This document shows positions 23,835-32,646 of a stretch of 64,000 nt of DNA, piece after piece; within the stretch, counting starts at the first letter, position 1; every line of letters starts with the position of its first letter. Where the stretch lies: assembly GCA_029532625.1 (NCBI GenBank), contig JARFXM010000006.1, positions 3,534,001 through 3,598,000 on the forward strand. The letters are read 5' to 3'. The notes under the pieces are model-generated. The model made no database searches. It saw only the letters and a list, made by a program, of their open reading frames with translations, and was not told the DNA's origin. The stretch is from Lomentospora prolificans (lineage: Eukaryota; Ascomycota; Sordariomycetes; Microascales; Microascaceae). The position numbers and the translations under genes were made by a program.

Positions 23835-25658
23835 CTAACCGACATCTCTAACCCCAACGTACCACACCGACGACACAACCATAGTCGCAGCCATGAAACA
23901 GACAAATGCATCTCTAGTATGGTATAATCCCCCCGTCCGCTCAAGCGTGCTAAACCACACGGCACTCGCAGCAGTAACCGCCTCAGCCGCCATCTTCACC
24001 CAAAACGGGAGAGGGTAGTAGGCATATGTAGCTGAAACAACAGCGCAGGCCATGGTCAGAGCAATACACGTGAACCCTTGCACCCACGGATAGATTCTGC
24101 TCTCTGTCACTGCTACCGCCACTTCCGAATCTCCAGCAGCCACGATACTATCACCTTCGTATTGATACTTGATTATCTCGCTCACGACGAACTCATCGAT
24201 GCATTTTCCGGCTTCTGGAAGGCGCAGCACACATTTTACTATCCCGATATCCGTTGATGTGCATTCACGAAGCATCTTTGCAGCGAGCCCGATGATGCTG
24301 CGGCCGTATCTGGGCGAGTCAATAATTTTGCTTATGGGTATTTCCGTATGCTTCTGGCCGACGACGATGCGATCATAATACATCTCCCGGAAGCGTCCGA
24401 TGAGTCGTGCCGAACCTCGCTTCTTGATGGATATCATTGCTCGAATAGACAGGGAAACGGCGACGGTGATTGACAACCACAGCATGCCGTGACCCACTAT
24501 CCCCGACGGACCGTATCTTTCGGCGTGCAGCGAACCGTACGCCCATCCGGCAACGATAAGTAGACTCGCAGATAGGGCTGGCACGAGGGCAGCCAAAAGT
24601 TGCCAAGATGTCATGCCGGGCGACATCATATCCCCTGCCTGGAGAAGACTTCCGTCCGATGTCTCATAGTGCCAGCTGCTTTTGTCAAGCGCAATCAGCG
24701 ATGGCAAAGCGTCGCTCCCCTGAATATTTTGAGCACCAAACGTCCCTAAGGTCGGATAGATTGCGATTATCCAAACGGCTAAGCCCCTACCCGCAGCAGC
24801 TCCCATTAGACCAACGGCACAGCTCACGGTGAGTAAAGCGAGTATGTACATCCGGATTGCGCAGTCCATTTCAGAACCTCGACTGAGCGCAAATTGACCG
24901 GTCCAAGGGCGCAGGCGGAGGAACGGCGATTCGGTGTGTCCCACAAGGGTGAATATTCTCGACCATGATGGGTGGCCTTCACTGCGGCCGCTCAAGACCG
25001 ATGGGATCTCAGACGCAAGCGTCGTACGTGTGGCCCGATTGTCGATTCTATCCAAGAGGTCACGGGCGACTTCGTCTGCATGGATCTTTCCTCCCGAGGC
25101 GAGCATCTCAATCGCAATCGAGATATCTGCCAGCTGAAGAGGGTTCGCCGGACTACCATCCTCCTTGAATCGCGTCATAGCCACCTCGTCGGATTTAGGG
25201 CTCTTAATCCAATGAATGTAGCCCTCTTGCCTAGCATCATTGGGGATTTTGTGACCGAGAATCAAGACTTCCCACGCGTCGCCAAACACCTCTATGAGGG
25301 CAGCGGCGCGACGAGCGAGTTTCCTTAACTCGTCGGGTGTGCGCCAGGTAATAACGGCGATTTCAGTACGAAACGGTCCGTTCTCCCATCCCGAGTGTAA
25401 AAGCCAGTTCTCCCTGAGCATCACATCGTATATCCGATTGGCTCTAAAAACTGTTCTGACGAGGAATACAATTGATGAAACGGGATTGTTTGTTTTACCA
25501 CGGCTGCTGCCGCGCATGGCAATGACGACGGCGCCCCAGAAGGCTACAATCTGAGACGACCATGCCGCCGTCGACGAAATGGCGACGGACTGTGCGTTGG
25601 CGGCGCCATAGAGAGAGAAGAAGGACAAGACCTTTAAAGCGGATGAGGACTTGGACAT
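23835..25658 (-). CDS. hypothetical multi-pass membrane protein, 607 aa
   Basis: A single uninterrupted frame of 607 codons. The N-terminus (MSKSSSALKVLSFFSLYGAANA) looks like a signal peptide or first helix. Hydrophobic segments lie near residues 28-48, 268-306, 350-373, 385-410, 530-575 and 585-604, with a large hydrophilic part (about 50-265) between the first two. I recognise no catalytic or transport motif. The layout is that of lineage-specific fungal membrane proteins of unknown role. It stands alone in a gene-poor stretch next to a RIP-mutated element, but its own frame is intact and GC content is normal, which argues that it is still selected. No introns are evident. Confidence 0.75.
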   Translation of the reverse strand: MSKSSSALKVLSFFSLYGAANAQSVAISSTAAWSSQIVAFWGAVVIAMRGSSRGKTNNPVSSIVFLVRTVFRANRIYDVMLRENWLLHSGWENGPFRTEIAVITWRTPDELRKLARRAAALIEVFGDAWEVLILGHKIPNDARQEGYIHWIKSPKSDEVAMTRFKEDGSPANPLQLADISIAIEMLASGGKIHADEVARDLLDRIDNRATRTTLASEIPSVLSGRSEGHPSWSRIFTLVGHTESPFLRLRPWTGQFALSRGSEMDCAIRMYILALLTVSCAVGLMGAAAGRGLAVWIIAIYPTLGTFGAQNIQGSDALPSLIALDKSSWHYETSDGSLLQAGDMMSPGMTSWQLLAALVPALSASLLIVAGWAYGSLHAERYGPSGIVGHGMLWLSITVAVSLSIRAMISIKKRGSARLIGRFREMYYDRIVVGQKHTEIPISKIIDSPRYGRSIIGLAAKMLRECTSTDIGIVKCVLRLPEAGKCIDEFVVSEIIKYQYEGDSIVAAGDSEVAVAVTESRIYPWVQGFTCIALTMACAVVSATYAYYPLPFWVKMAAEAVTAASAVWFSTLERTGGLYHTRDAFVCFMAATMVVSSVWYVGVRDVG

Positions 25659-26399
25659 TGACGACGGAGTATACGTTTGGCAGAGATAGTTGGTGTCAAG
25701 AAATCAAATCAAGTTCAGCTCGCACGGCCCCTGTGATGGTTTTATTGTGCTGGCACCCATTCTTGGCCAGGCTGCCTGGGAAGTATTAGTCCGACCACGA
25801 TGGAGGAGTGGCGGTGCATCGTGCATCAGTGTCGTCGACGAATCAGCCCTCTCTGCGATGACTTTCAAAAGTCGCGCCTCGTGGAAAGAAAGGTGGCTGT
25901 GCACGCATGCATGTGCTAGGCTTGAGTTAAACCTGAATCGTATACATTGGTAAAGGCGAACCAAATTGTTTCTGTGGTTCGCCTTCCCTTCAACTTGTGG
26001 TTCATGAAAGTGTGCTGCGGCAAACCGTCGTTTCACAGCTCCAGTGTCACACTAAACCTCATAAAACCCTATCCGAGAACACGAATCGAGGGGACCAATA
26101 CATATTGTTAGCTAGGAGTTAATAACGGCCCGAGGTCTGTCAAATACGTGAGATGTCTCACTACAGCTTGCCACAACCAGATATGCAGAACACCCCGGCC
26201 CCCCCAGTCCGAATCTATTTATCGAGGTGGTTTATTACGCGTTCTACAAAATATAGCAACCTCATGCCCAGCCAGACACCTTTCCTTGCCCTCTAGCCTT
26301 GTCCGCATCATATACTCCGCAAGTGACTCCCCTACCGGCGTTACCCCAACCGTAGCAAACGTAGGAGTCCAACTGGAAAAAAAGGTCGTCCGCCACTGC
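25659..26399. other. intergenic, promoter side of the 607-aa gene
   Basis: No supported gene. It would include the promoter of the minus-strand membrane protein gene. Open frames at 25690-25953 (plus) and 25704-26036 (minus) overlap each other and show no motifs. Confidence 0.4.
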
Positions 26400-27195
26400 A
26401 ACCAACTCATCTCCTATCCGAGAGAACAGCGGCGAGTTGAGCTTGATGCACTTGAGGTTCGGGTCGAGCAGCGGGTGCAGATCACTACGAACCCTGAACA
26501 CTTCATTAAATTTCGCCTGGCGTTGTTTCACGAGAAAGAAGCCTTAGGATACTTGTACGGGCTCGTACGCCAAGTGAGAATTATATTTAATTACGAAGCA
26601 GGATTGCGGATTGACCAGGACGATTCTTTTTACATTGCCTGATATGGAACAAAGACAATCCGCTTTGCCCAGCTATCCGAAGGCGGACTTGAGAAAGTCA
26701 GCAGCTAAGGACGAAAACTTCCTCGTGTTTACCATATGGGCTCTTAACATGATATGGTACTCCCAGGAGTATAACTACACACTTTACCAGCTTGCTGAAG
26801 CTCCAAGATGACAACGAGGGCAGGTGAAACGATACTCCGCAATTAGACCGCATACTTTGGAGTCCACGAGGATGGCAGCAGGGCCAAGTTGGTTTACGAC
26901 GACGAGATAAAGATAGCGCCAATCGCAGGAGCCATTCGGCTGGTTGAACACTCGACCCCTTCCGAGGACTGGGATGTAGTTTCCAAGGGGACACTCAAGC
27001 CAGAGAGGTCTTTTCAAAACGAGCGAATATTCTTGGCTACGTATCGACGTAGATGTTGAGCCGGCGTGTTGTGATGGCTACGAGAAGACGAGTGGGCACG
27101 CACATTTCGAGTACAGCCGTGATGGCTATCCCTTTGCGCAGCTGGGTGTGCTATTTGGTCTTGACTAACTCGCCGACTGGATATATTGGCTATTA
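26400..27195 (+). pseudogene. decayed plus-strand gene of unknown family
   Basis: Protein-like plus-strand stretches follow each other in different frames: FRLALFHEKEALGYLYGLV and YEAGLRIDQDDSFYIA (about 26510-26640), then after a TGA the same frame goes on with YGTKTIRFAQLSEGGLEKV, and later YFGVHEDGSRAKLVYDDEIK through LKPERSFQNERIFLATYRR (about 26845-27050) and GHAHFEYSRDGYPFAQLG. At least three stops and two frame changes break it. Family unknown. Minus-strand open frames across the same DNA look like shadows. Confidence 0.45.
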
Positions 27196-27436
27196 TCGCT
27201 TTAAGAGTATTTGGCTTTGCTACTAAAGAGCCTTTGCTACTAAAGAACCGGGGGGCTGGCTACTTGCATTAGATCATCTCGATATTGGGTCATAAGACAC
27301 CATGATAAATCAACTAGATTAGCTAATTTCGAACTTCCCGCTGAAGCTTAGATACTACCTCTCAACGGCAAAATGGGTTCCTTTGGCCCCATTACCTACG
27401 GTTGGTAAGAACGCGATATCCACTGCGAAGTCGAGT

Positions 27437-28259
27437 CTAGCTGTTGATCTTCTGCCACGAAGGGCGAGCAGTGGCCCGCTCAGTCCATGCCTTGAAGTTG
27501 GGTCTGGAGTCTATTTCCGCCTCTAATCCCAGCTTGGAGAAGAAGGGGAGCCATGGTAGGTGGTACAGGTCAACGAGGGAGAAGTCCTGTAGATTCGTTA
27601 GATAACCCTACTAACGGCGAATACTTTTGCTTTTGATGGGCTTACATCGCCTGCGAGATATTTCCTAGTAGCAAGAATCTTGTCGTAGTAATCCAACGTC
27701 GTTGTCAGGGTGTTACGAAACCGGGTGACGGCAGCAGGATCGGCATCACCATGTCCTGAGAACCTTTGAGCGAAAATAACCTTAGCTTTTGCCGCGCTTA
27801 GGACATATCTTCCTTAGTAGCTCTCACTTTTTGAAAATGTGCTCGTAGCCCAAGCCCGCGATAGATGGGTCAAAGTAGGAGACCTCTACATTGGCGGCCA
27901 GCTCGTATACGCCCAGATCAGCGGGTGAGGCCTGTGCGATCTTGTTCAGGTCATGGTCTTTGCCGTACTTGGCGACGAGATATTTGCAGATCGCCCTGGA
28001 CTCGAAGAGTTTGACTCCATCGTCATCCAGAGCGGGGACCTTGCCGAAGGGGTGGACATTCCGAATGTACTCGGGGTTCTATAGCGAGAATCTTAGTCGC
28101 GTTGGCTGGACAAAGTTTAGGTAGTCCATGAATCACCTTGTGCTCGCCAAGCTGCATATTAACGTCGGAGAATTCGTACTCAACACCGAGTTCGGTAAGG
28201 ACCTGGATCACCCGCTGGGTGCAGGTCGACATCGTCGAGCCGTATACTTTGATGGTCAT
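27437..28259 (-). CDS. glutathione S-transferase, four exons, one intron of only 31 nt
   Basis: Exons 28259-28137, 28078-27828, 27796-27646 and 27586-27437 join in frame to 224 residues, the usual GST length. The thioredoxin-like N-terminal domain starts MTIKVYGSTMSTCTQRV and contains FGKVPALDDDGVKLFESRAI, the cis-Pro and glutathione-binding region. The helical C-terminal domain includes KYLAGDDFSLVDLYHLPWLP, typical of phi/EF1B-gamma-like fungal GSTs. These enzymes conjugate glutathione to electrophiles in the cytosol. Introns 1 and 3 are normal (58 and 59 nt). Intron 2 (27797-27827, GTGAGA...CCTAAG) would be only 31 nt; without it the frame meets TGA after HIFKK. The gene is therefore either spliced at an extremely short intron or newly disabled. 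Confidence 0.78.
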
Positions 28260-29899
28260 CGTGAAGGAGGCTGCAGTTCTGTTTAAAGAGGATGGGTGCT
28301 AGTTCACAGAAGACGACAAGTGCGATGAACAACGTCGACATAAACCCGAGGGAGATGGACCGTTAATGTAGTCTGGGAAAAGAGCCCGAGGCGTGTGGGA
28401 GTGCCGGTAAGATCCCGATCTTTCCGTCGCCTTCTCCACGGGACTCGAAACGTGCGACGGCTGGACAGGGGCGGGGCTGTCTATATCGTCGAACACGCGA
28501 TGATTTGCGCGCGGATGTCGGGAAAGTACGGAGTTGGGGAGCGTTCCTGCGTCGGACGTACCATGGCTATGCTCTCAAGCTAGTCAAAGTATCCGAATAG
28601 CTAGTTTAGGGTTCCACATAGTAATAGCTCGTCTGCTGTATAAGCCCTTTGTCATACTCTGCACCGCGTTTACTAATCCATCCAAATCCACGGAAGCATC
28701 GTGATTCCGCTTTCGCTTTCCTTCCTTAGCTTGTATAGTTTTTGTTATCTTTTTAGGTATTTTCCTTTCGATACTGATTTCCGTTTCGTTACTTTCCCTC
28801 TTCTCCCTCCCTTGCCTCTTCCTCTGGGCCGTCTTTACTCGAGAGAGGTGGCCGCGATCCAAGGCGTTATAGTACCGAGAGTGGGGTCATTACCCGATAT
28901 CTAGAAGTGCGGGGAACCTTGCCAAGACTCGCGGGTTTCCGAACCTTCGGAGTTGCTTTGACCCATGGGCTGAGCTGGATCTCGGGATGGATCGGGGTAG
29001 AATTATTCGTGTGCTCGAACGGTACGATGATATTCAGTAACGCACGGTATATTCCTGGGCCAGTATGCTACACCCCAATCCGTGAAAGGACGCCTTGTCC
29101 CAAGCAATGTTTAGCAAAAGTCATAGCCGAACATTGAATGCTCGTGGCCGTATCTATGAAGCCTCTACATGGCTGGTGCATCTCACCGTCACCGTTGCTC
29201 ACTTGAAGAGGCCGCATTGAGTTGAGCAAATCAACCGCGCCGCCATTCCTGTGGGAAAGAAAGGACCATAGTGGTCTCTGGCTCCAGGACGCTGAGCACA
29301 AGTCTCGGTGTCCCTAATATCTGATACTATGGGTAGCGGTGTAATTGTGTGAAGGATATACCACGTTCAACGCGAGGTATATCTTGTATTACTGGTCAGT
29401 CCCGCTATTGAGTGAGAGTGGCCATAGCGGCCTGACACAACCACAATCGGACCCAGGTCATATACATCTCCATCGATATTTACAACACATAGCTCAACCA
29501 AGCACGTATCCCAAAAAGTTCGCGCTCCGTGGCGAAACCTGGGCTTCTAATGTGGACATGGTGAGGCTCTATTTACGTTTGGCGGCCGACTCTCGTCCCG
29601 TCCCGGACCCAAATGATCCAGTAATCGGGGATCAACTAGTCATCCGTCCAAATCCGCTGAGCACTCCAATCAATCGCCGTCTGTGTCATATTGCTCATAG
29701 ACCTGTCAGACTAGCTACCTCTTGTGGCACAGCGCTAATGCATGGCCCGCATCATGTGGCTAAGCTGAGCTTACGGCTGAGATGAGCTTATGGGCTGACA
29801 AGAAGCATAAACGGTGACAAAGGCGATCGAGCGAACACAATTCTGTTCTCGAGAACCTCCCTAATTATACTCTTACGATTTCGGCAGAGGTAATACTTA
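28260..29899. other. 1.6-kb intergenic between divergent genes
   Basis: It separates the GST gene (minus) and the FAD oxidase gene (plus), so it holds both promoters. A pyrimidine-rich tract at about 28695-28830 is notable. Open frames at 28907-29137 and 29345-29785 carry no recognisable domain. Confidence 0.4.
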
Positions 29900-31642
29900 A
29901 TGGAATCAGTGCTTCAGTGCTGCGGTGCTGCTCGGAAGCAACCCAAGAACGACGCAATGAGATCCGACGCGCTCTATAACTCGATTAAGCAAACGATTGA
30001 AAAATTGCGGGAGGACCCTGAAGATGAACAGCAGCAGAAGAAAGCAGAAAGGGCATTTGATAAGCATCTGGATGTTGTTTTTGACGTCCTGAAGGAGGAA
30101 GTCCGAGTTCCGGTGCCACCAGCCCCGAACCAACCCGCGCTTGTCCCGCCGGTACAGGATAGCGACAGAGACTGGATGAATAGTGTAGGAGAGCAGCGGT
30201 GTACGCCCCGAGAGAAGGCTAAGCCGGCGAACCTGAAGCAGCTCGTGCAAATTGTCACCAAGGCCAAGGAGAGCGGGACTCGTGTAAGGGCGATTGGATC
30301 AGGGCATGCCTTTTCAGACATTGCTCGCACTGATGACGCAGTATTGGTCAATCCCATCCTGCTCAACGACATTGAGGAGGTGGACCTTGGAGCACTACGT
30401 GAAGGAGCGCGCGGCGAGACCCTCATCAACGTACAGGCGGGAATCACGCTGCGATTATTGAAGCAGGAGCTTGATAATCGTGGGCTCGCTTTGATCAACA
30501 TGGGCGGGTATGACGCCCAAACAATTTCTGGCACTTTTGCGACTGGGACGCATGGCTCTGGGATCTCATTTGGACCTCTTTCCAGCTTTGCACGCTCAGT
30601 CGTTCTCGTAACCGAGACTGGTGCTGTGTATCAGATTGAGAAGACAAATGGGATTACAGACCCCGAAAAGTTCTCCGGTCAGATCAATGGTATCGAGGTT
30701 ACACTCAAGCAAGATGATGAGTGGTTTAACACAATCTCAACCTCAATGGGCTGCATGGGCATCGCATATTCCTACATAATAGCCGTTACGCCTGCCTACT
30801 CCCTCCGGGAGCTCCGCTCCTCGACTACCTGGAACGACATCAAGAAGTCCCTCACGCCCAATCTTTGGAACCCCATTCCGCCAATTATCGCCGACAATGA
30901 CCACTTTGAGCTCGTCTTGAACCCATATAACAGGTGGTTCCGCCATGCCTGTGTCAAGGTGGAACGAAAACGTCTTGTCGGTAATGTCCCGCAGCAAGGA
31001 GAGAGACAAGACTGGTTCGAGGCACTTCTCCAGCAGATATCCCTCCAGTCAGCGCCAGATCTTGTCAACTTCCTCAACTCTATCCCCTTCCTGAGCCCCC
31101 TCATCATTGACGCGGCCATCATGACACTCGTGTACGAGGAGCCGTACATTGACAAGAGCTTCAACATATTCACCCTCGGCTCAGCAAACGAGATTAAAGC
31201 CATGGCATTGGAGCTACACTGCGACGCCAAGCAGACTGTACCCACCATAGACAAGCTGCTCGGTGTGCTCCGCGACAAAGTCTTCGAGGCTCCATGGTTC
31301 CTCGCCGGCCCAATCGGAATTCGATGGATCGCCTCTTCGGACGGGTTCCTTGCCCCTCAATCGGGGCGCATGACGTGCAGCATGGAGTTGACCATGCTGG
31401 TTGGTGTCAAGACCGGGCGGGAGCTGGCGAGATACGTCAAGGAGCGGATGTGTGAAAAGGACAGCGCCTCAGTGCGCGTGCACTGGGGTCTGGACCTCGA
31501 TTTTGTGACTGGCGAAGATGTCAAGGCGTGGTATCCGCATTTCGATCGCTGGCAGGCAGTATACACGCAGTTGAACTCGACGGGAATGTTCAACAACAAG
31601 TTTACAGATAGGATCGGGATTAGTATGCCGAGATCTGCCTAG
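29900..31642 (+). CDS. FAD-linked oxidase, aldonolactone-oxidase-like (PCMH FAD-binding domain)
   Basis: A single exon of 580 codons. After a Gln/Glu-rich N-terminal part (residues 1-85) comes a PCMH-type FAD-binding domain (about 90-270). It contains VRAIGSGHAFSDIARTDD, where related lactone oxidases carry the FAD-linked His, and SGTFATGTHGSGISFG, the pyrophosphate-binding region. The C-terminal part ends HWGLDLDFVT...YPHFDRWQAVY, which resembles the C-terminus of D-arabinono-lactone and L-gulono-lactone oxidases. I infer an oxidation of a sugar lactone or similar alcohol with transfer of electrons to oxygen; the substrate is unknown. There is no signal peptide. The protein is longer than yeast Alo1 because of its N-terminal extension. 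Confidence 0.85.
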   Translation: MESVLQCCGAARKQPKNDAMRSDALYNSIKQTIEKLREDPEDEQQQKKAERAFDKHLDVVFDVLKEEVRVPVPPAPNQPALVPPVQDSDRDWMNSVGEQRCTPREKAKPANLKQLVQIVTKAKESGTRVRAIGSGHAFSDIARTDDAVLVNPILLNDIEEVDLGALREGARGETLINVQAGITLRLLKQELDNRGLALINMGGYDAQTISGTFATGTHGSGISFGPLSSFARSVVLVTETGAVYQIEKTNGITDPEKFSGQINGIEVTLKQDDEWFNTISTSMGCMGIAYSYIIAVTPAYSLRELRSSTTWNDIKKSLTPNLWNPIPPIIADNDHFELVLNPYNRWFRHACVKVERKRLVGNVPQQGERQDWFEALLQQISLQSAPDLVNFLNSIPFLSPLIIDAAIMTLVYEEPYIDKSFNIFTLGSANEIKAMALELHCDAKQTVPTIDKLLGVLRDKVFEAPWFLAGPIGIRWIASSDGFLAPQSGRMTCSMELTMLVGVKTGRELARYVKERMCEKDSASVRVHWGLDLDFVTGEDVKAWYPHFDRWQAVYTQLNSTGMFNNKFTDRIGISMPRSA

Positions 31643-32646
31643 CGTGGTGGCCACGGCAATCTTGCCTTCCTTTCTACCATTCTTTCCCCGATAAGAATAT
31701 TAGGAGCCTGATCGTCAACCCGCGTTGGAAATCCTGACCAGAGTCAAGATCATAAACGTGCCCAACTTGTTGTGGAGTGTTCTGTAGAGAACATTCTGTC
31801 TCTATATTTTTATGTGATGAACTTGTTGAAGACGAGGCTGCTTGCCTTTAAAAGCTCCTAGATTGCGCGTGAGCCCTTTGTTTTGTTTGTTTGTTTTGGC
31901 TTTGGCCCAGACTTTCGAGAATCCTGGGGGAATCACAAACACAGGGGATTGTTGAGGAGCTTGTAGGTTCCAAGGTAGGCAACAACATCACGTGACGATA
32001 CTTGATAGGCGATCGGTGCAAGTTGTCGCCGGCTGACCTCGAGGAGGCCTGGCGAAAGTCACCGCCGTTCCACCATCGTCTTGGGTAGGAGACGTTCCAA
32101 CTTTCACGGAAGTTGATTACGACTTTTTGTTCCAAGGAATCCATGCGAACTGGAATTCTGCGAACCATGACGCCTAATGGTTCTCGTGATCCGAGCGAAC
32201 GCTTCCAATCCTCCAGGTAACAGGCTCCACTCGTCATTTTCGATGTCATGGCCCGCCCACGCTAACCCGAACCTGAACCCGAACAATGTAGTAGCCGGCC
32301 CAACGACACGCGTGGCACGACAGAAGATACCTCATGGACTCTTGTTGATGTGGCAGAGCCAGAATATAGTACCGACGATGATTGTAGTGTCGTCGAAATA
32401 TCTCGGGGTATTAAAGATATCCACGACAACAATCTCTGCTGGTGCCCTCGCTAACGCGGGAGTAGCTTCGAGCCCTCTCCTAATCGAATTCAATAGGGCC
32501 GCAGTCCCCGAATCCCCTCGGGTATTCATCGATTGGCCTACCCAGCTTCCCTGGTTCCAGTTCCAGGACCAATATTTTACTGGTAGGCGGTTTTGTTTCA
32601 AATCCCTTGGCAGTATCACCGCTAACTCGGGTGCCAAGATGCCTTC
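31643..32646. other. intergenic
   Basis: No supported gene. It includes the 3' end of the oxidase gene and the promoter of the ankyrin gene. Open frames on both strands (32177-32650 plus, 32332-32892 minus) overlap and lack motifs; I looked for an extra 5' exon of the ankyrin gene and found no convincing one. Confidence 0.4.

Noticed and set aside
26262..27017. Minus-strand open frames at 26262-26531 and 26784-27017
   Set aside because: The plus strand of the same DNA gives longer, ordered protein-like segments, so I assign the decayed gene to the plus strand.
29345..29785. 146-codon plus-strand open frame upstream of the FAD oxidase
   Set aside because: No domain or signal is visible and the amino-acid order looks random; it lies in a promoter region.
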